A stretch of DNA of 64,000 bases from positions 25,967,501-26,031,500 of the forward strand of contig JAJNNQ010000009.1 in the NCBI GenBank assembly GCA_027886175.1, written 5' to 3'. Shown here piece by piece: positions 14,261-27,806 of the stretch (positions are counted from its first letter, which is position 1; each line of letters opens with the position of its first letter). The translations under genes and the position numbers were made by a program. The notes beneath the pieces are model-generated. The model was not told where the DNA came from, searched no databases, and was given only the letters and a program-made list of their open reading frames with translations. Source of the DNA: Phylloscopus collybita (Eukaryota > Chordata > Aves > Passeriformes > Phylloscopidae).

Positions 14261-17200
14261 TCAGTCACATAGCACAAAAACCAAAGTGACTTTGAATCCC
14301 ATTTGCTGTTGTATTTTATGATCACGAGAATACACCTCCCCTGTTGTACCATTAGCCTGCTTCCTCCAAGGCTTTCTTTATTAGATAATGGCCATATTTT
14401 CTGGTTTACAATGTGTAATAGTTATACTATTTTTAAAATTATTTTCTTAATAATGAACAGACTATATCCCTCCGTTTAGTATTAAGCCATCCTCTTATAC
14501 ATCCACTTCACTACACACACATGTACAAAACTTTACAATGCAATCTCCACCAGCTAAAAAGCATTACAGCCTGTGTTGATGAAGACACTGGGACTGAAAA
14601 CCCAAAGATGTCAAAAATGAAAGGCATATGGAATATAAATAATCTTTAATCTCAGCTCTTCTAGGAACATAAAATACTATAAGGAATATCTACAAGTTGA
14701 TCATCAGATTCAAGTTATTATTCAAGCCTTATTTTTAAATGGTTCAGGAAGCAATAGGCAATGCTGTAAGGGTGAGGAGAGAGGGGTTGCGTGATTTATT
14801 TTAATTTATTATTTTTTGGGAGGGAGGGAATGTTGAGAAAAGAAGGAGAAGGGAAAATAGTGGAATGTGCTTTTAAACTATTGTAGAAATGTAATAAAAA
14901 GGAAGCCTGCCTGACTTAGTAGCTGCTTTATTTCTAAAAGGCTACAGGAAAAAACTGGATATGACAACTTGCTAGACACTCACATTTTTGTGTTTATTTA
15001 AGGGTATAAATTCTTATGAGAATAATGACAGAGAGAGACCCTCAGGTTAAAATCTTCATCTACACTGCCAACAAAACATCTCAAGAGAGGTGGTGCAGTT
15101 TCACTGGTAAAAGAAATATTTTATAAATCGATCAAAGAGCACAGGGCTGGCTATAGGAGAGGAACTTGTTTGAAAACATGGCTTTTGATATTATTGCTGG
15201 CAATGCAAATCCTCTAGCAAGAACATTTTAATATTTAAGGGGGTAGACAAGGCTTTTACTATTTCCTTAGCTTTGTAATTGCATTTAAGTTAGCAGAGTT
15301 ATGAATGCATCTCTGGCTTCAACCATCTGCTGCTGATGAGGAAGGTCTGCCCTCACTCAGAAGTTCTGCTTTCACCCTTTGGCTTTCCAACAGAGCTGTC
15401 ACTTCCCAGAAACGCTGCCTGCTGTTTGATCTGCCTGCAGTGCCTTGTTACCTCTCCCTGCCAGGTCTCTGAAGGCACCTCTGGCCAGCAGAGAGTGACA
15501 TGGTGCTGCCATTGTCTATTAAACCAATTGAGTAAGATGTTAAAAGAATAAAGTGTTTAAAATATTCATTAGTTTTTAGAAGTACATATATCTTCTTAAT
15601 TAGCTTTGTCACTGGATCAAATTAACAAGGTTTTAGTGACAGTTAGTAAGTGATACATTCATTAATTTAGGAAATGATTAATTTTCTCTGACTTTTTAAA
15701 TTCCCTTCTAATAAAATAAATTCTGGCATGAGTTTTGCAATTAGGCATGATGTCCTTATTTCACATGCTGTAACACTGCAGCTTGATTACCAGGATAGAA
15801 TGAGTACATTCAAGCAAAGAAAAGTGATTGATTCCAAATAATTGTGTGACCTCTGAAATCAGGTTTTTATTTAACAAAAAAAATATTGTTCTGTTTTGGC
15901 TAAAGATTTATCAACACATTTACTGTACTTAACAATTCTTCCATACCAACCTAAAATATGCTTAATTATCCCTTGATTAATATTATTTCTTGGACATTTT
16001 TACATATGCACAACGTCAGCACTATACAAAGAAGGAAAGAAAGAAAGAAAAAAGTATTAATCATAATAAAGAGCCATTATTTCATCATTACCTGGCTCAA
16101 CCATCTTCCTGTCCAAATCAATCAAACTGCCCACGTTAGTACCAGGCTAGTGCTTACTAAAACATATTGATTATGATTATACATTTTATCAGTATTTATG
16201 CAGAAACATGCAAGAAAGTCAAGTTAGCACTCTTTTAGTAATTTTTAAAACACAAGGCCTTCTGTTTTGAAATCTCCAGCCAAAGAAATTGCATAAGACA
16301 GTCCGGTCTGTGAGGTGTAGGAACTGCAGGAGTCCATATAGTTTTGCTTTAAGGAATACAGATTTTTATTTTATCGGATTATATAAAGAAAAAATAGAAG
16401 TAGGGTATTAATTATGGTATTAACAAGGAAATACCAGCCCTATATATTAAGGTTGTTCTGATTACACAGAAAATTCATGTTTGCAAAAGATGTGAGGTCC
16501 TCAATCAGCTTTTAATAAAAATAAGTCTTGGCTCTAGAAAATTACAGTGCTTCCCAGATGGCTCTTGAGGTAATGTCTTTCCATCCTTGAGAAACTCTTT
16601 ATAGTTGAAAATTTTCTAATGACTGATTACTGAGATGTTAGAACCACTTCCAGCATGCAGTGACTGTTCCAAGTCTCAGTAGACAGATGTAGCCTGGTGA
16701 CACTTCTCTATGGCTTTGTTTTTTGACAGATGAGCAAAATCCTATATTCTGATTGCACAAAACTGTACAGAGGCTGCTTGCTAGGAAAACCCTAACATGG
16801 AAATGGGGGAGGCCCTGTCAGTCTAGAGAAACTTCAAATCTGTCAGACTTTCATGGCTGTCAGACTTTGCATTAGCACTGTCACAGCAACCCTCAGTACT
16901 GTGCCTTATAGTGGCTTTAAATGAGCCTTCTGGAAAGTAGTGTATTTAATACACTCACTGATATGACAGTGACCATTTGAGCTTCCTGAGATAATGCTTG
17001 TTCCTGTCCCAGAGAAAGCAAAAAAAACCCCAGAAATTCTTGGGAGCAAAGCAATCTCTAAAATTACTTAAAGGCAACTTCATGCCATAGAAGTGAAAGA
17101 AATTTGTACTTTCCATGCTGCAAAAAGCTGACTTGAAAACAAATTCTTAAACACGTTTTTCAGTTCATGGTGAAATTTGAAGGCTTGTGAGTAGAAACAT

Positions 17201-20200
17201 AGTGTTTATGTAGCTTGTTAGAAGCCATACACGTTTTAATTATAGGTCAAGTTTTTAACAGCCTATTCTTCAGTGTACTTGGAACAATGCAAAACAGGAG
17301 TAAATTTACTGTGCCAGTAAAGCCAGGACCAGCAATACAAATCCAGGAATAGGCTGCCAGTATAATGGTGACATATCAAGGCAGATAAATACACTAATAG
17401 TGAGACAAAGCAACTATTTTATGAGCTATTAAAACTGGATACATTTGCATCTAGTTATTAAAAAACTCTTCCTACTGTTTCTAGAAAAAAAAATTCTTTT
17501 TAAATATTTGATTATGTTACATTTCAGTAGCAAGATCTGTAATATTTCTACAGGGAGCAGTGTACTGAAGAGACTCTATTTTTCTGAAAAAGGCACTGCA
17601 AATCTGTTAAAAGATGAAACACTGGTTTATGCTTGTTAATAAACCTCCTACTCTGCTCCAAAGCATTGGGATGAGATTTTATTTTTACTGAAATTGAAGT
17701 GAATTGCACTTTTTAATTGGGATCTTCAGATCTTTCTGTAAAACATAAGGCAAATATCAGTAGAAAGTGAGCCTGAAGTGCAGAGGCAGTGCCTTTGCCC
17801 ACACCTTTCGTTGGCTTTTGCTCAGCATTGTGAGAGGTGTTTGCACAGACCTCCAGATCCCCCAGCTCTGTCTGGACTCTGACCCACTCTGTTTTAGGTT
17901 TGTAGTAATGTGTGGTACAAGGCAGACATGACTGCATTTGCTAAACCTATCTAGTTTAGCATAATTAAAGATTTATGGAGGTGCTACAATAATATTCTCT
18001 ATGCTAATAATTTTATCTATCCCAGTTTTCTCCGTGATCTACCCTCTTCCAACTGAGCAGCAGTATCTGGAAATTATGCTGTCATATGGCAAATTTAAGG
18101 AGATCTGCAAAGGAAAGACCAATGTATTCATAAGGTGCTTGATTCAATTCTTTTTAATATCCAGAAGCCACAAAAAATTTAATTTTTTAGGGCTTCTGTC
18201 CTGCAAAATCCAGACTAGTTTTTTTCTAAATTAAATTGGACCCAGGGAAAGGAAGAAAATCTCCCTGTAAAGATTAGACAAATATGAAATAACATTAGAA
18301 ATGACCTACTAAATACTTTATGACATCTAATTTCATGATACATCTGCTGCTTAACTAAAACTGCATTGCACTGCAAAGCAATGGCAACTCAATCTGATAA
18401 TTTTCCTGGTGTCATTCTTTGTTGTCATAAATTTATTTATTTTCTTTATTGTCACAATCTTTATTGTCACAAATTTCTCCATTCTTGGGGCAGTATGCTA
18501 CGGTCTTTAAAGCAGAAGGAGATCAGCTAAGATTGGTGCCAAGGCAATCCTTCTCACATATATAAGGAAAAAAGGGAGAGTCTGGGTGTAACAGTGGCAG
18601 CTAGAGAAGTGGCATCTTCTGAGATGAAGAAATCTTGTGTTTTGACTTTCATGGCCAGCTTGGTAGTAAGAGGACCAGATGAATTTGACGTATCTGCTGT
18701 GAAAGAATAGCTCAAGGTATACATTTGCTGCAAAATTAATTTTCTTTCTCACATTTTGTTTCTCACACACATACACTCACAAGCACTTACCCACAGTTTC
18801 TTCCGCAATACAGGAATTAAATAGCACCCATTTTATTCAATTAGGTGTGTAATTACATCTATTTGGACTTTTGCACATCCCTGATAACCCAGCCATGAGG
18901 TTACCATCCAAGAGCCTCCTAATTTCCAACAGGACAACAGCATGTCCAAAGCTGTGCTTGATCCTGCAGCAGGGAGTCTGTGATGTTGTTATGTCTTGGG
19001 AGGAAAATTAACTCTATCCTAGCCACAAGCAGAACAGATGCATATTGGTGCCATCAAAAATACCAAGGCTTTTTCCCCATTGACTTTGTCTAAGTCACAG
19101 GAGCAAACTCTGCAAGGCAAAAGACAGGCAATGCCTTCCATTGTTGACATCATGAAACAATATATGATTTCAGGCATCAGCTAAACAAATTCCATGGGAA
19201 TCAGAGCAAAGTCGTGTTGGGCTTGGCTTGGCCACCCCTGCTGCTGCCAGAAGGCAGTTCTGTTACCTCCCTTCTCAGCACCATCCAGATGGATCCAGCT
19301 GGGTGTGTGCTCTGCCCATGCTTCCAGCCAGCTGCCTGCAAACCACGGGCCAGGAGCCACGTAACTGCATCAGCACTGACTGTGCCTCTGGGGGACAGAG
19401 GCTCTCCAGCCCAGGGTGGGCTGTCACCAGCAGCTCCTGTCCTCCAGAGGCAGGACATGTCAGAGCATCGGGGGTGGTGCGCTGGGTTGAAAGCTCAAGT
19501 TCTTATACCAGTTCCTGAAGAAAAACTCATTAATTGCTAAGGGCTGAATGTGCCCCAAGCCCTGATTTTTTTCATAAATACGGCTATCACAAACAGTTCA
19601 AAGTGCTCTCCAGTGCATATAAGGATTTAGATCCTCTCCTGATTTCCAAGTTTCTGCAGTAACTGTGAAGGGACAGAGTCTGGAGCTGTGTGGGCATGTC
19701 CAAGACATTGTGCTGTTCCATAGCATCTCATGTCATGGCTGGGGAGTGGGGAAAAGGGACTCTCTTCCCAGCTCCCTTTTCCAGGGGAGCAAGCAACAAA
19801 TGGAGCAGTGGGGTAACACTGATCCCAGCTGGATGGTCTGTCCATCCTGTGTTCATTGGCCCTGTCTGTGAGCAATTTTTGCCTGTAAATCATCCTCTTT
19901 TTGTATGTTTTTATTTATACTGTTGCACAAACACAGTAGAATAAATTTAATGACAAACAAATGTTGAGAATAAAATTGCCAACTTTTTGTACTTATTGGT
20001 TATATCTAGAAAAACAATTGTCATACTGATTTTTTGAAAGAAATATCCCTTTCATTTAGAAACTTATTACAGAGCAAATATTTTAAATTTTCAAATAATT
20101 ACTTGAAGTGCTTTTATTGTTTTTCAAAATGAACAAATGTTGCAATAGAAGAACACCCACACAGAGAAACAAAACAAAATTAGCTCCTGCCTCAAGTAAG

Positions 20201-21642
20201 GCTTATCTTACCAAGAAAAATGGACTACAACTGCTACAAGTATTTCCACTGGCAGAGAGGCGAGCTCTAGGAGACAGTGTTCATGGTCAGTTCCACTCCC
20301 TTTTCAGAAACCCGTCTTATTTTCACTTGAATTTGTCTAGTTTCAGTTTCTGGTCACGGTGATGTTTCCATGGGCAGCTCACATGTGCCAGTCCCTGGTT
20401 TGCCCAGGTGGAGATTACCTGTGACCTGGATGCCAAGGGAACAAACCTGGCTCTGCAGGAAGCTGGCCCAAGCCAGCCCCCCAACTCTGGCCACAGCTAC
20501 AAGGGCTCATCTCATTCTTCCATATCTCTGGGGAGTCCTACTCTCCCATTGTTTGAGACAACAGCAGGCAGACCAGGTTTTCCTGTTCTTTAACCATTCC
20601 TGCAGCTCTTCTTTCAGTCTTTCTGTCTTTCAATGTTATTGCTTAACTCAGGTCTTACTTGACATTCCTCTGTTTTATGCATTTGCAGAGCAACATTGGC
20701 TTTTCTGCCTATTTGTCCAGTAGTTTGCAATGGGATTTCATGGTCAGTTGGCTTTCTATCATAAAGCTGCAGCATTCCAAGTTTCCTATTTGGTAGGATG
20801 CTGTGTGACAGCCTGTAAAAATGCCCTGCCTACTCTCATATCTATTTGTGTAGCTATACTAAAAAAATACAAAAAAAAAGTATTCAGTTACTCAGTGCTT
20901 TTTTCCAACATCTTTAGACTTGGTTGGTATCCTAACTTTTGCTCAGACAATACAAGCTGCCCTAAGATCTCTGAAGTGAGGATAGAATACCATATTCTTA
21001 TTGAAATTACTCCTCATTACTCCAAGAATTAAAATATTTCTGCATTATCACAGAAAATATTGTCTCCCTTATATGATCTCCTCCCCAGAAGAGAACAGAA
21101 ATATTTAACAAGCAATTCCTCTTTGGCAGATTAAAATTAAGAACTTAAGCAATTGCATGTTGTAGAAGTATACCTATAGAAGTATAAACAATACCTCTAA
21201 AGGAAGTATTTATTTTTTAAACGTATCTGGATTGTGGTTTCAGCATCTTGTAAAATGCACTTGAGCAAGAGTTAACTGTTGTTTTCATTGTTCTGTTCAA
21301 ATCCTCTCTCCACCTGATTTTGCTAACATTTATTTTTGAGCTTTTGGAAGCCATTCCTTGTAAACCACCAAGCACGACTGTTCCTTGGAATGTTCATTAC
21401 ACAGATCACAGCAATGTAACACACATACAGGAGACACCAGATTATTATGCACCTTGAGTTTTCTTTATAACTTTTTCCTAAGAGTATTCAAGACCATTTG
21501 CTACAGAAAAGCAAAGACTGAAGACAGCAGCTAATAATTAGCTTGGTGGGACTGAAGTTAAGCAGCATCATTTCTTAGCTAGGAAATATTATAAAAATAG
21601 AGCGAGCAATGCTGATGCCTAGTGGTGAAGAATGAAATAGAG

Positions 21643-21745
21643 CCACAGAATTGTAGAATTGTTAAGGTTGCAAAAGGTCTCTGAGATCATTGTGTCCAAC
21701 TATTAGCCCAAAACCTGCCAAGTACACTGCTACACCAAGCAGCCC
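21643..21745 (-). mobile_element. CR1 LINE 3'-end fragment
   Basis: CACAGAATTGTAGAATTGTT followed by GGTCTCTGAGATCATTG..GTCCAAC is the inverse of a CR1 3' terminus. About 100 bases are recognisable and strongly diverged. Confidence 0.75.
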
Positions 21746-24700
21746 TTTTATTTAGCAGGGTAGGAGGGAGCTAATTGGTGAATTTATTATTATCCAGATC
21801 TTCCTTTTATATCTGTGTGTGTATGCATGTGTGTGTACATTGAAAAAAAAAAATGGAAAATCTCAATTGGAAGAAAATTGCTGATGAAAGTAGACAAGGA
21901 TACAAAAGAAGTTTGACTGTCAAACAGGATTTGAGAAAAGGCCAAGATTTTTATCAAAAAATGAAAACATCTCTACTCATGACAAACACTAGACACAAAC
22001 TGATGAACTGAAAAATCAGTGACAAATAGATATATAACTTTTAGCAGAGGAACTGCTTGGGAATAAAAAAAAAAACATAAAAAGAATTTAGCCACAAAAT
22101 CGTGGATTTTATCGGAAAAAAGGAAAAGCTTTTGAAAAATCAATTTTTACCTGTCTAAGTCTCAGATTGACAAAGACACTGGCACCCAACTTCTTTGGAA
22201 CAACAACAAAATAGAATGTATGAGCCTACAAATTTCTAATCTTGGTACTTCCAAGAGATCACAAGATGTTACGGTTCTTTTTTGAGAGTTTTACAAGCAA
22301 TGAAAAGGGGAAGAACTCAAAATGTGGCTTTCTGTGGGATGCACATGGCTACCTCAGCCCAGCTTGTCAAATGGAACCTTTGCACAATCATTAAACCACT
22401 GTCTGCTTGAAGCACTTGGACCTGGATAAGCATGAGTTGAAACCCAAAAGGGGTGAATGCATAAAAAACACTCTCAGACAATTTTCTTTTCACTTGCTTC
22501 AGGAGAAATGTGGATGCTGTTCAAAACGAAACAATGTCCACAGGCAGAACTCACCCTGGGAAGGTGCTTCTTACCCCTCCAGCATTGCTGCAGGTGGAGC
22601 AAAGCCTGAGCTGTGAGTGCCCTCCAGAGGGTGCTCAGCTCTTGGGCAGCTGAGATGGTGCAGGAGGGACCAGAAGAGGTCTTGGTGTCACACAGGTCAG
22701 TAAGAGCCCTGCAAGTCCTCCAGCAATCCACAAGAAAACCATCCAGCACAAGGAAACTCAGTGGGTGAGGAAGCACAAGCAGAAGATGAGACTGGGCACG
22801 TGTATTAATGGGCATTTGAAGTTATCGGCACTTAAATCTCTGGAGGCAGATTGCACAGGGGTTGAGTTATTGCCAAATGCTTAATTCCCAATGACAGTGT
22901 GGACAGCAAACTTTTATTTTCATTGAACTATGAAGCTACAAGCCTTTCTTTTTTTTTTTTTTTATTAATATCCTTGTAAATTTATTGTAGCACATGCTAC
23001 ATGAGTCAGCATCATTCATCTATTGAGAGCTGAGGCAGGTACAAAATGCAACATTGAATGTTTCATGCTGAGGTCATAAATTATACCAGATTTCCTTCTG
23101 GTGGAACAGCAGTGGTTTCTGCTATCGACATAAATATCTGTATTTAATCACAAAATCAACAGGATTTGACAAGTCCTAATAATCACACTGAGGTGATGGT
23201 CAACTGCTAAATCCTCTGAGAAATTTATACAAACATGTATAAGAAAAAAAATTTTGAAAGAAAATGTTTCTTACTGAAGAATGAGTATGTAACTACAGTT
23301 TTTACATGAGAGATGCAATCATGAATACAGATGCTTGTGTGCTTATATAATGCATAAATATGTTTAAAATACATAAGTCAATAGAAGTGCAAATTTTGTT
23401 TAAAATATTTTATTCTGTGGAGTTGCCATTTTTGTTTGCGTTACTTTCAATAGACTTAGGACAATAGAGAAAAAGACGAAGAAAATTGAAATATTTACTT
23501 ATAAAATGCCACATCATTTCTAAGGAAAAAAAAATCATGTCAGCGATTGTTTCAGTTCCCGCTCCAATGACACGATTACTTCATCACCATTCCTTTCAGG
23601 AGACATCAAGCAGTGGTTTTTTACTTCTCCCTGCCCGGGCTGGGTCCATGAGCGATCAGGCAGCACCATCTGCTGGGCATTTTTTCCTCCCCGTGACATC
23701 CAATCGCCTTTTTTCTGAAATAATTTGGCGAAGGTGAGGGCAGAGCAGATTAGCTGAGGTCTGTACCAAATCAAGCGTTCTCATGGGCTCTAATCTGTTC
23801 TCCCCGTGTCTCTTGGATAGTGACTTCTGTGTGTCAATTAATGTTTTAAAGATTTATTAACTAAAAGCTAATTTTTGTTCCCTTTTTGTTCAGCATTATT
23901 TCAAAATAATTAAGGTGACCTAAAATAACACACTAAAATGACACATAGGATTTGCCCTGCTTTCTACAAAGATGTACAATCACACAGAAGAGTATTAAAA
24001 AGTTTATTGCTATTACAGATGGGAGAAAAATTGGACATTGCCTTCTGTAGGCTACAAGATACTGCATCTCAAAGCTAGCTATATGTAGGAAGTAAATAAA
24101 TAAAAAAATAAAAATAAAAATAAAAATAAAAAATAAAAATAAAAATAAAAATAAAAATAAAAATAAAAATAAAAATAAAAATAAAAAAATAAAAATTAAA
24201 ATAAAAAATAAAAATAAAAATAAAATAAAGCAGAGAACTTTCCAGCAGGGCATGCATGTGTTTTGTAACATGTGAGCCTAATCCCAGACATAAACCTTTT
24301 TCCACCATCTCTTTGTTACGAAAGCAGCACCAGCTTTCATCTGCCACGGGGAATCCTGACTGTAATCTTGGCACCAGATGTCACCAGCTGAATAATTAAA
24401 AATTGCAACTGTGTGGAAAGAAAGCACTCTTCTGCTGGGAACCCCACACATATTTAGTAGTAAAGAGCCTGCCTGGCCTCTACCAAGTGTGGTTTTGCTG
24501 CCCACAAAGGAATATGTTCAGTGTGCACCTACTTCCTTTACAATCACTTAAATCTTTCATCAATGTTAAGAAGAATAGGCCTAATGTAGTCCAGAAGGGA
24601 ATAAGATGGGACACATGGTCACATATTGGAGAAAATGGTTAAATATACTAAGCCAGCAAAACATGTAGTCTGTTTGCATTAACAAGAAGGATCTGAAAGT

Positions 24701-27662
24701 GTTTCTGTTTGAGGTACTATGCAAACTGACAAGGATGATTTTGTCCACAAACACACATTTCTAGGAGCTTGGTTGCTCACTGGAGGTTTACTTAAAGATC
24801 AAATAAGCCAGAAGTTATTTCACCTCCTGCTGCTGCTGCTCATTCCCATGTCTACATCAACCTCTCCTGCTGACAAAAGCAATTATGAGGTCAAACTGGT
24901 CTGGGGACATTATTGCTTCCTGCTGCTGTTGGATTGTTTTCAACTTGGATTAAGCCCTCAGTTCAGTTTCCTGCACAGCCAACACAAACTTGTGCTCTCA
25001 CAGGGGAGGTTGCAGAGACAGGACAAGCAAATCTCTGCACATGGATAATATGCTGGTAACACACAAGTCAACATGAGAAATTTGGACAGGATGACATATA
25101 TCAGTAACAGCAGCCATGGAGCATCTCCTTCTCTCTGATCCCTCCTAATCTCCTTCATCACTGACACCGAAAAGAAACCCCACATCTATTCCAAGAGTGA
25201 AAGTTTAAAGCTCTTACTTCAAAATACTACTTCTATTACAAGATGTGCAGTTTTGTTTCATCATATGCGTGGATAAAAAAAATATGATTTTATTAAATCT
25301 TTTGCCTTTACAAAAATTAAATTAACAAGTTCAGTCACAAACTGCTGCCAGAAATGCCTGACATATTCCAGTCTTCTTACAAAAGAGTGAAATATTTTTA
25401 GCAAGATAAAAAGAAAGATTCTCAAGCCAGGTTTAAACACATAGCATTTCTAAAAATAATGCTGAGAACAAATCCTCTTCTCTCAGCCATGTTTGCTGAG
25501 TTACTGTAAAAAATAAAGCCACATCACACTGAGATTCAAACTACAAGTATACATCAGTAATGTGCTCACATCTAAAAGCAAAACTGAACAGCAAATGTGG
25601 CAATGGAACATTAAGCATTAGGGATGGACATGATTTATGCTGCTTACCAGATGTGTTTCTATCTAAGGTTGCCAAAAGTAACTCCAGAATATATTCTGGA
25701 CTTCAAGAAGGCTGAAAGAAAGTCCTATAGAAAAGAGATAGCAGATTCAGGAAAAATAGTATTGTCAGGAATTAGTTACCAAACAGTGTTTTGAATGGTC
25801 TCACAACTTCTGAGATTAGACCCCTTTTGTTCAATTTACAACCTATGTTCCAGGAGATGGAAACATCCTAAGATCCTCAGAGTGCAGCTCCAGAGGTAAA
25901 AGGAGATACCTGGGGACCAAACAGGAACAGCAATCACTCGTGTAAGCTGAAGGCTGGAGCATGAATTTGGACTGTGGATGTTGTTCAGGAAATGCTTTCC
26001 CTTCAGATTCATTAACTTGGTTCCTTATTTCTGATTGAGCTTTAGAGGTCTCATCATTACACTCCATGTTTTACAAAGGGAAAATCCTGGTTTGTGTCCA
26101 GACCCTTTGCAACTTTTGGCAGCTACTCTACAAACCAGGGAAGCCTATGAGAATATAGAATGAAAAAAATTGAAGAAATTGAAAAAAATTTAGAAGTATA
26201 CAATGAAATACATTGTCAAATTGAAAGTATAATTATTAATACTTAGAGTAGCCATTCTATCTCATTTTGAGACACATTGTTTTTTCTGTATAGTTTCGGG
26301 GTCCATGTATTTTTTGCAGTTTAAAACCCACGCTCTTTGCCACCAAATTTTTGTGGGTGTCTCTGGGTAATGGCACCATCCCTTATGCACTCAAAGACAA
26401 AAAGAGTGTGAGGTCCTAAGTAGTGCTCTGTGTATGATGTTTTGAAGTGTTTGAGATGTTATAGTAAAAAGACCACGCTGACCCAGTTAGAAGAATGGGA
26501 GCATTTTCTTCAAGAAAGCAGGGAAAATTATTATTTCCATGAAATTATTACAAAAATAAGATGTGCTGTTATTAATTGAGAGTCCCTTACACAATTGATA
26601 AAAGATACCAGAGACTTATGTGCTGGCAGAAGTCAGAAATCAGAAAATGGCAGGCTTAATATTAATACAGCCAGTTTTAAAGGCTTCTGAATGCAAATCA
26701 GGGCAGAACAGACTACTGTCATTTTGTGCTTAAGGAGAAGTAAAATTGGGATTTTTATCTGACAAAAATATGAGAACTGTTGTCTTGACAACCTTCACTC
26801 AGTTTAAAGCTGGCTGCTTCTCTTTGGGTAACTTAAGAGGCATAAGAACATTTTAAAACCAGTAAGAGTTTTTCTTCCAATAGTTTATGACAGCTTAATC
26901 AAAGTGCAATTAAACAAATCTTAATTTTGATGTGACTGATATTTGTAAATTGGGTGTAACGTACCCATTTTCATTTATTTGCAACCAGCCAGCAGTGCAG
27001 TGTAGATGTCATGCATTGAGCTTCTTATCATGACTATTGTGTGCTTTTACTTATATTTGAGACGTAACTATGGTGATATTAGCCCAAAGAAATTTTAGAA
27101 CTCCTGATTGATACAAACTCCTGATTGCTTGGCATAAGCCCAGCATAACGCAAAAGTAAGATGCTTCAAAAGAATCTGTTGTTTTCCTGTTATGCTTCTC
27201 TTTCATGTTTCTATTATGTTGCTCCTTCAATTGGTGCACTTTCCACTGCCTTGCTTTTTATCTTCAGTTTCCAAATCAGACACCTCTCATGACATCAGTG
27301 CTCTTTTTAATGCCACAAGTGAATTTATTAGCAGCATCTCTACGGAAGGAAGGGACATGGTTAAACTAGAGATGGATTTGGCTCACTACACAGGAATAGT
27401 TATCAGCACTATGCAGTTGCCTATTCATTAGCACTTGATTCAAACCCCAGCAGTCAACTAGAAGATTCCAGTTATTATCAGTGGATTTAGACCTGACTGC
27501 CAATGAAGCTAAATAAAATCCAAAGAAAATTAAGAAAGACAAAGAGATCATCTTATCTTTAGCACTTGAAACTATTATATGACTGAAATCAGCTTCTAAA
27601 AGAAAATTTTACCTTGGAAAGTTATATACTGTGCAGTGTTTTTTATACAACGGAGAGAATAC
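21746..27662. other. Intergenic, no gene recognised
   Basis: AT-rich; contains a short TG-rich stretch (about 21810-21840), a T run near 22950, and the (TAAAA)n array. A compositionally balanced patch at 23540-23740 could be conserved non-coding DNA, but nothing here proves it. Confidence 0.65.
24093..24229. repeat. (TAAAA)n microsatellite, about 137 bp
   Basis: TAAAA units with occasional TAAA and TAAAAA variants. The reading frames through it are low-complexity Phe/Ile/Leu strings and not genes. Confidence 0.95.
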
Positions 27663-27806
27663 CGAGATTAGCTCAGTATGCTGAGACTAGCTCAGCTGGT
27701 GAGAGCATGGTGCTAACAACATCAAACTTGTGGGTACAATCCCCATACGGGCCATTTATTTAAGAGCTGGACTCAATGACCCTTCCAGAGCAGAATATTC
27801 TGTGTA
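27663..27806 (+). mobile_element. tRNA-Ile-derived SINE with CR1-like tail (TguSINE1 type)
   Basis: The head has an A box TAGCTCAGCTGG (27688-27699), GCATGGTGCTAACAACATC, and a diverged B box GGTACAATCC (27733-27742), then CCCATACGGGCC, as in tRNA-Ile. The tail (GAGCTGGACTCAATGACCCT..CAGAATATTCTGTG) resembles a CR1 3' end, implying mobilisation by CR1. An extra ATTAGCTCAG copy lies just before the A box. It is not a functional tRNA: the stems are imperfect and a tail follows directly. Confidence 0.85.

Larger units (their letters stand above)
13073..21642. other. Intergenic, no gene recognised
   Basis: Contains the CAG and 33-bp repeats listed separately and a GC-richer patch at about 19200-19540 with frames on both strands. 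No exon could be supported. Confidence 0.65.

Noticed and set aside
22407..22815. A 113-codon minus-strand frame with a plus-strand counterpart
   Set aside because: No family resemblance and no promoter or splice context; consistent with chance.
23933..24374. Phe/Ile/Leu-rich frames resembling a membrane protein
   Set aside because: They are translations of the (TAAAA)n microsatellite.
27683..27753. Functional tRNA gene
   Set aside because: The A and B boxes are degenerate, the stems are imperfect, and a CR1-like tail follows directly, as in a SINE. The copy at 56.0 kb has the same build.
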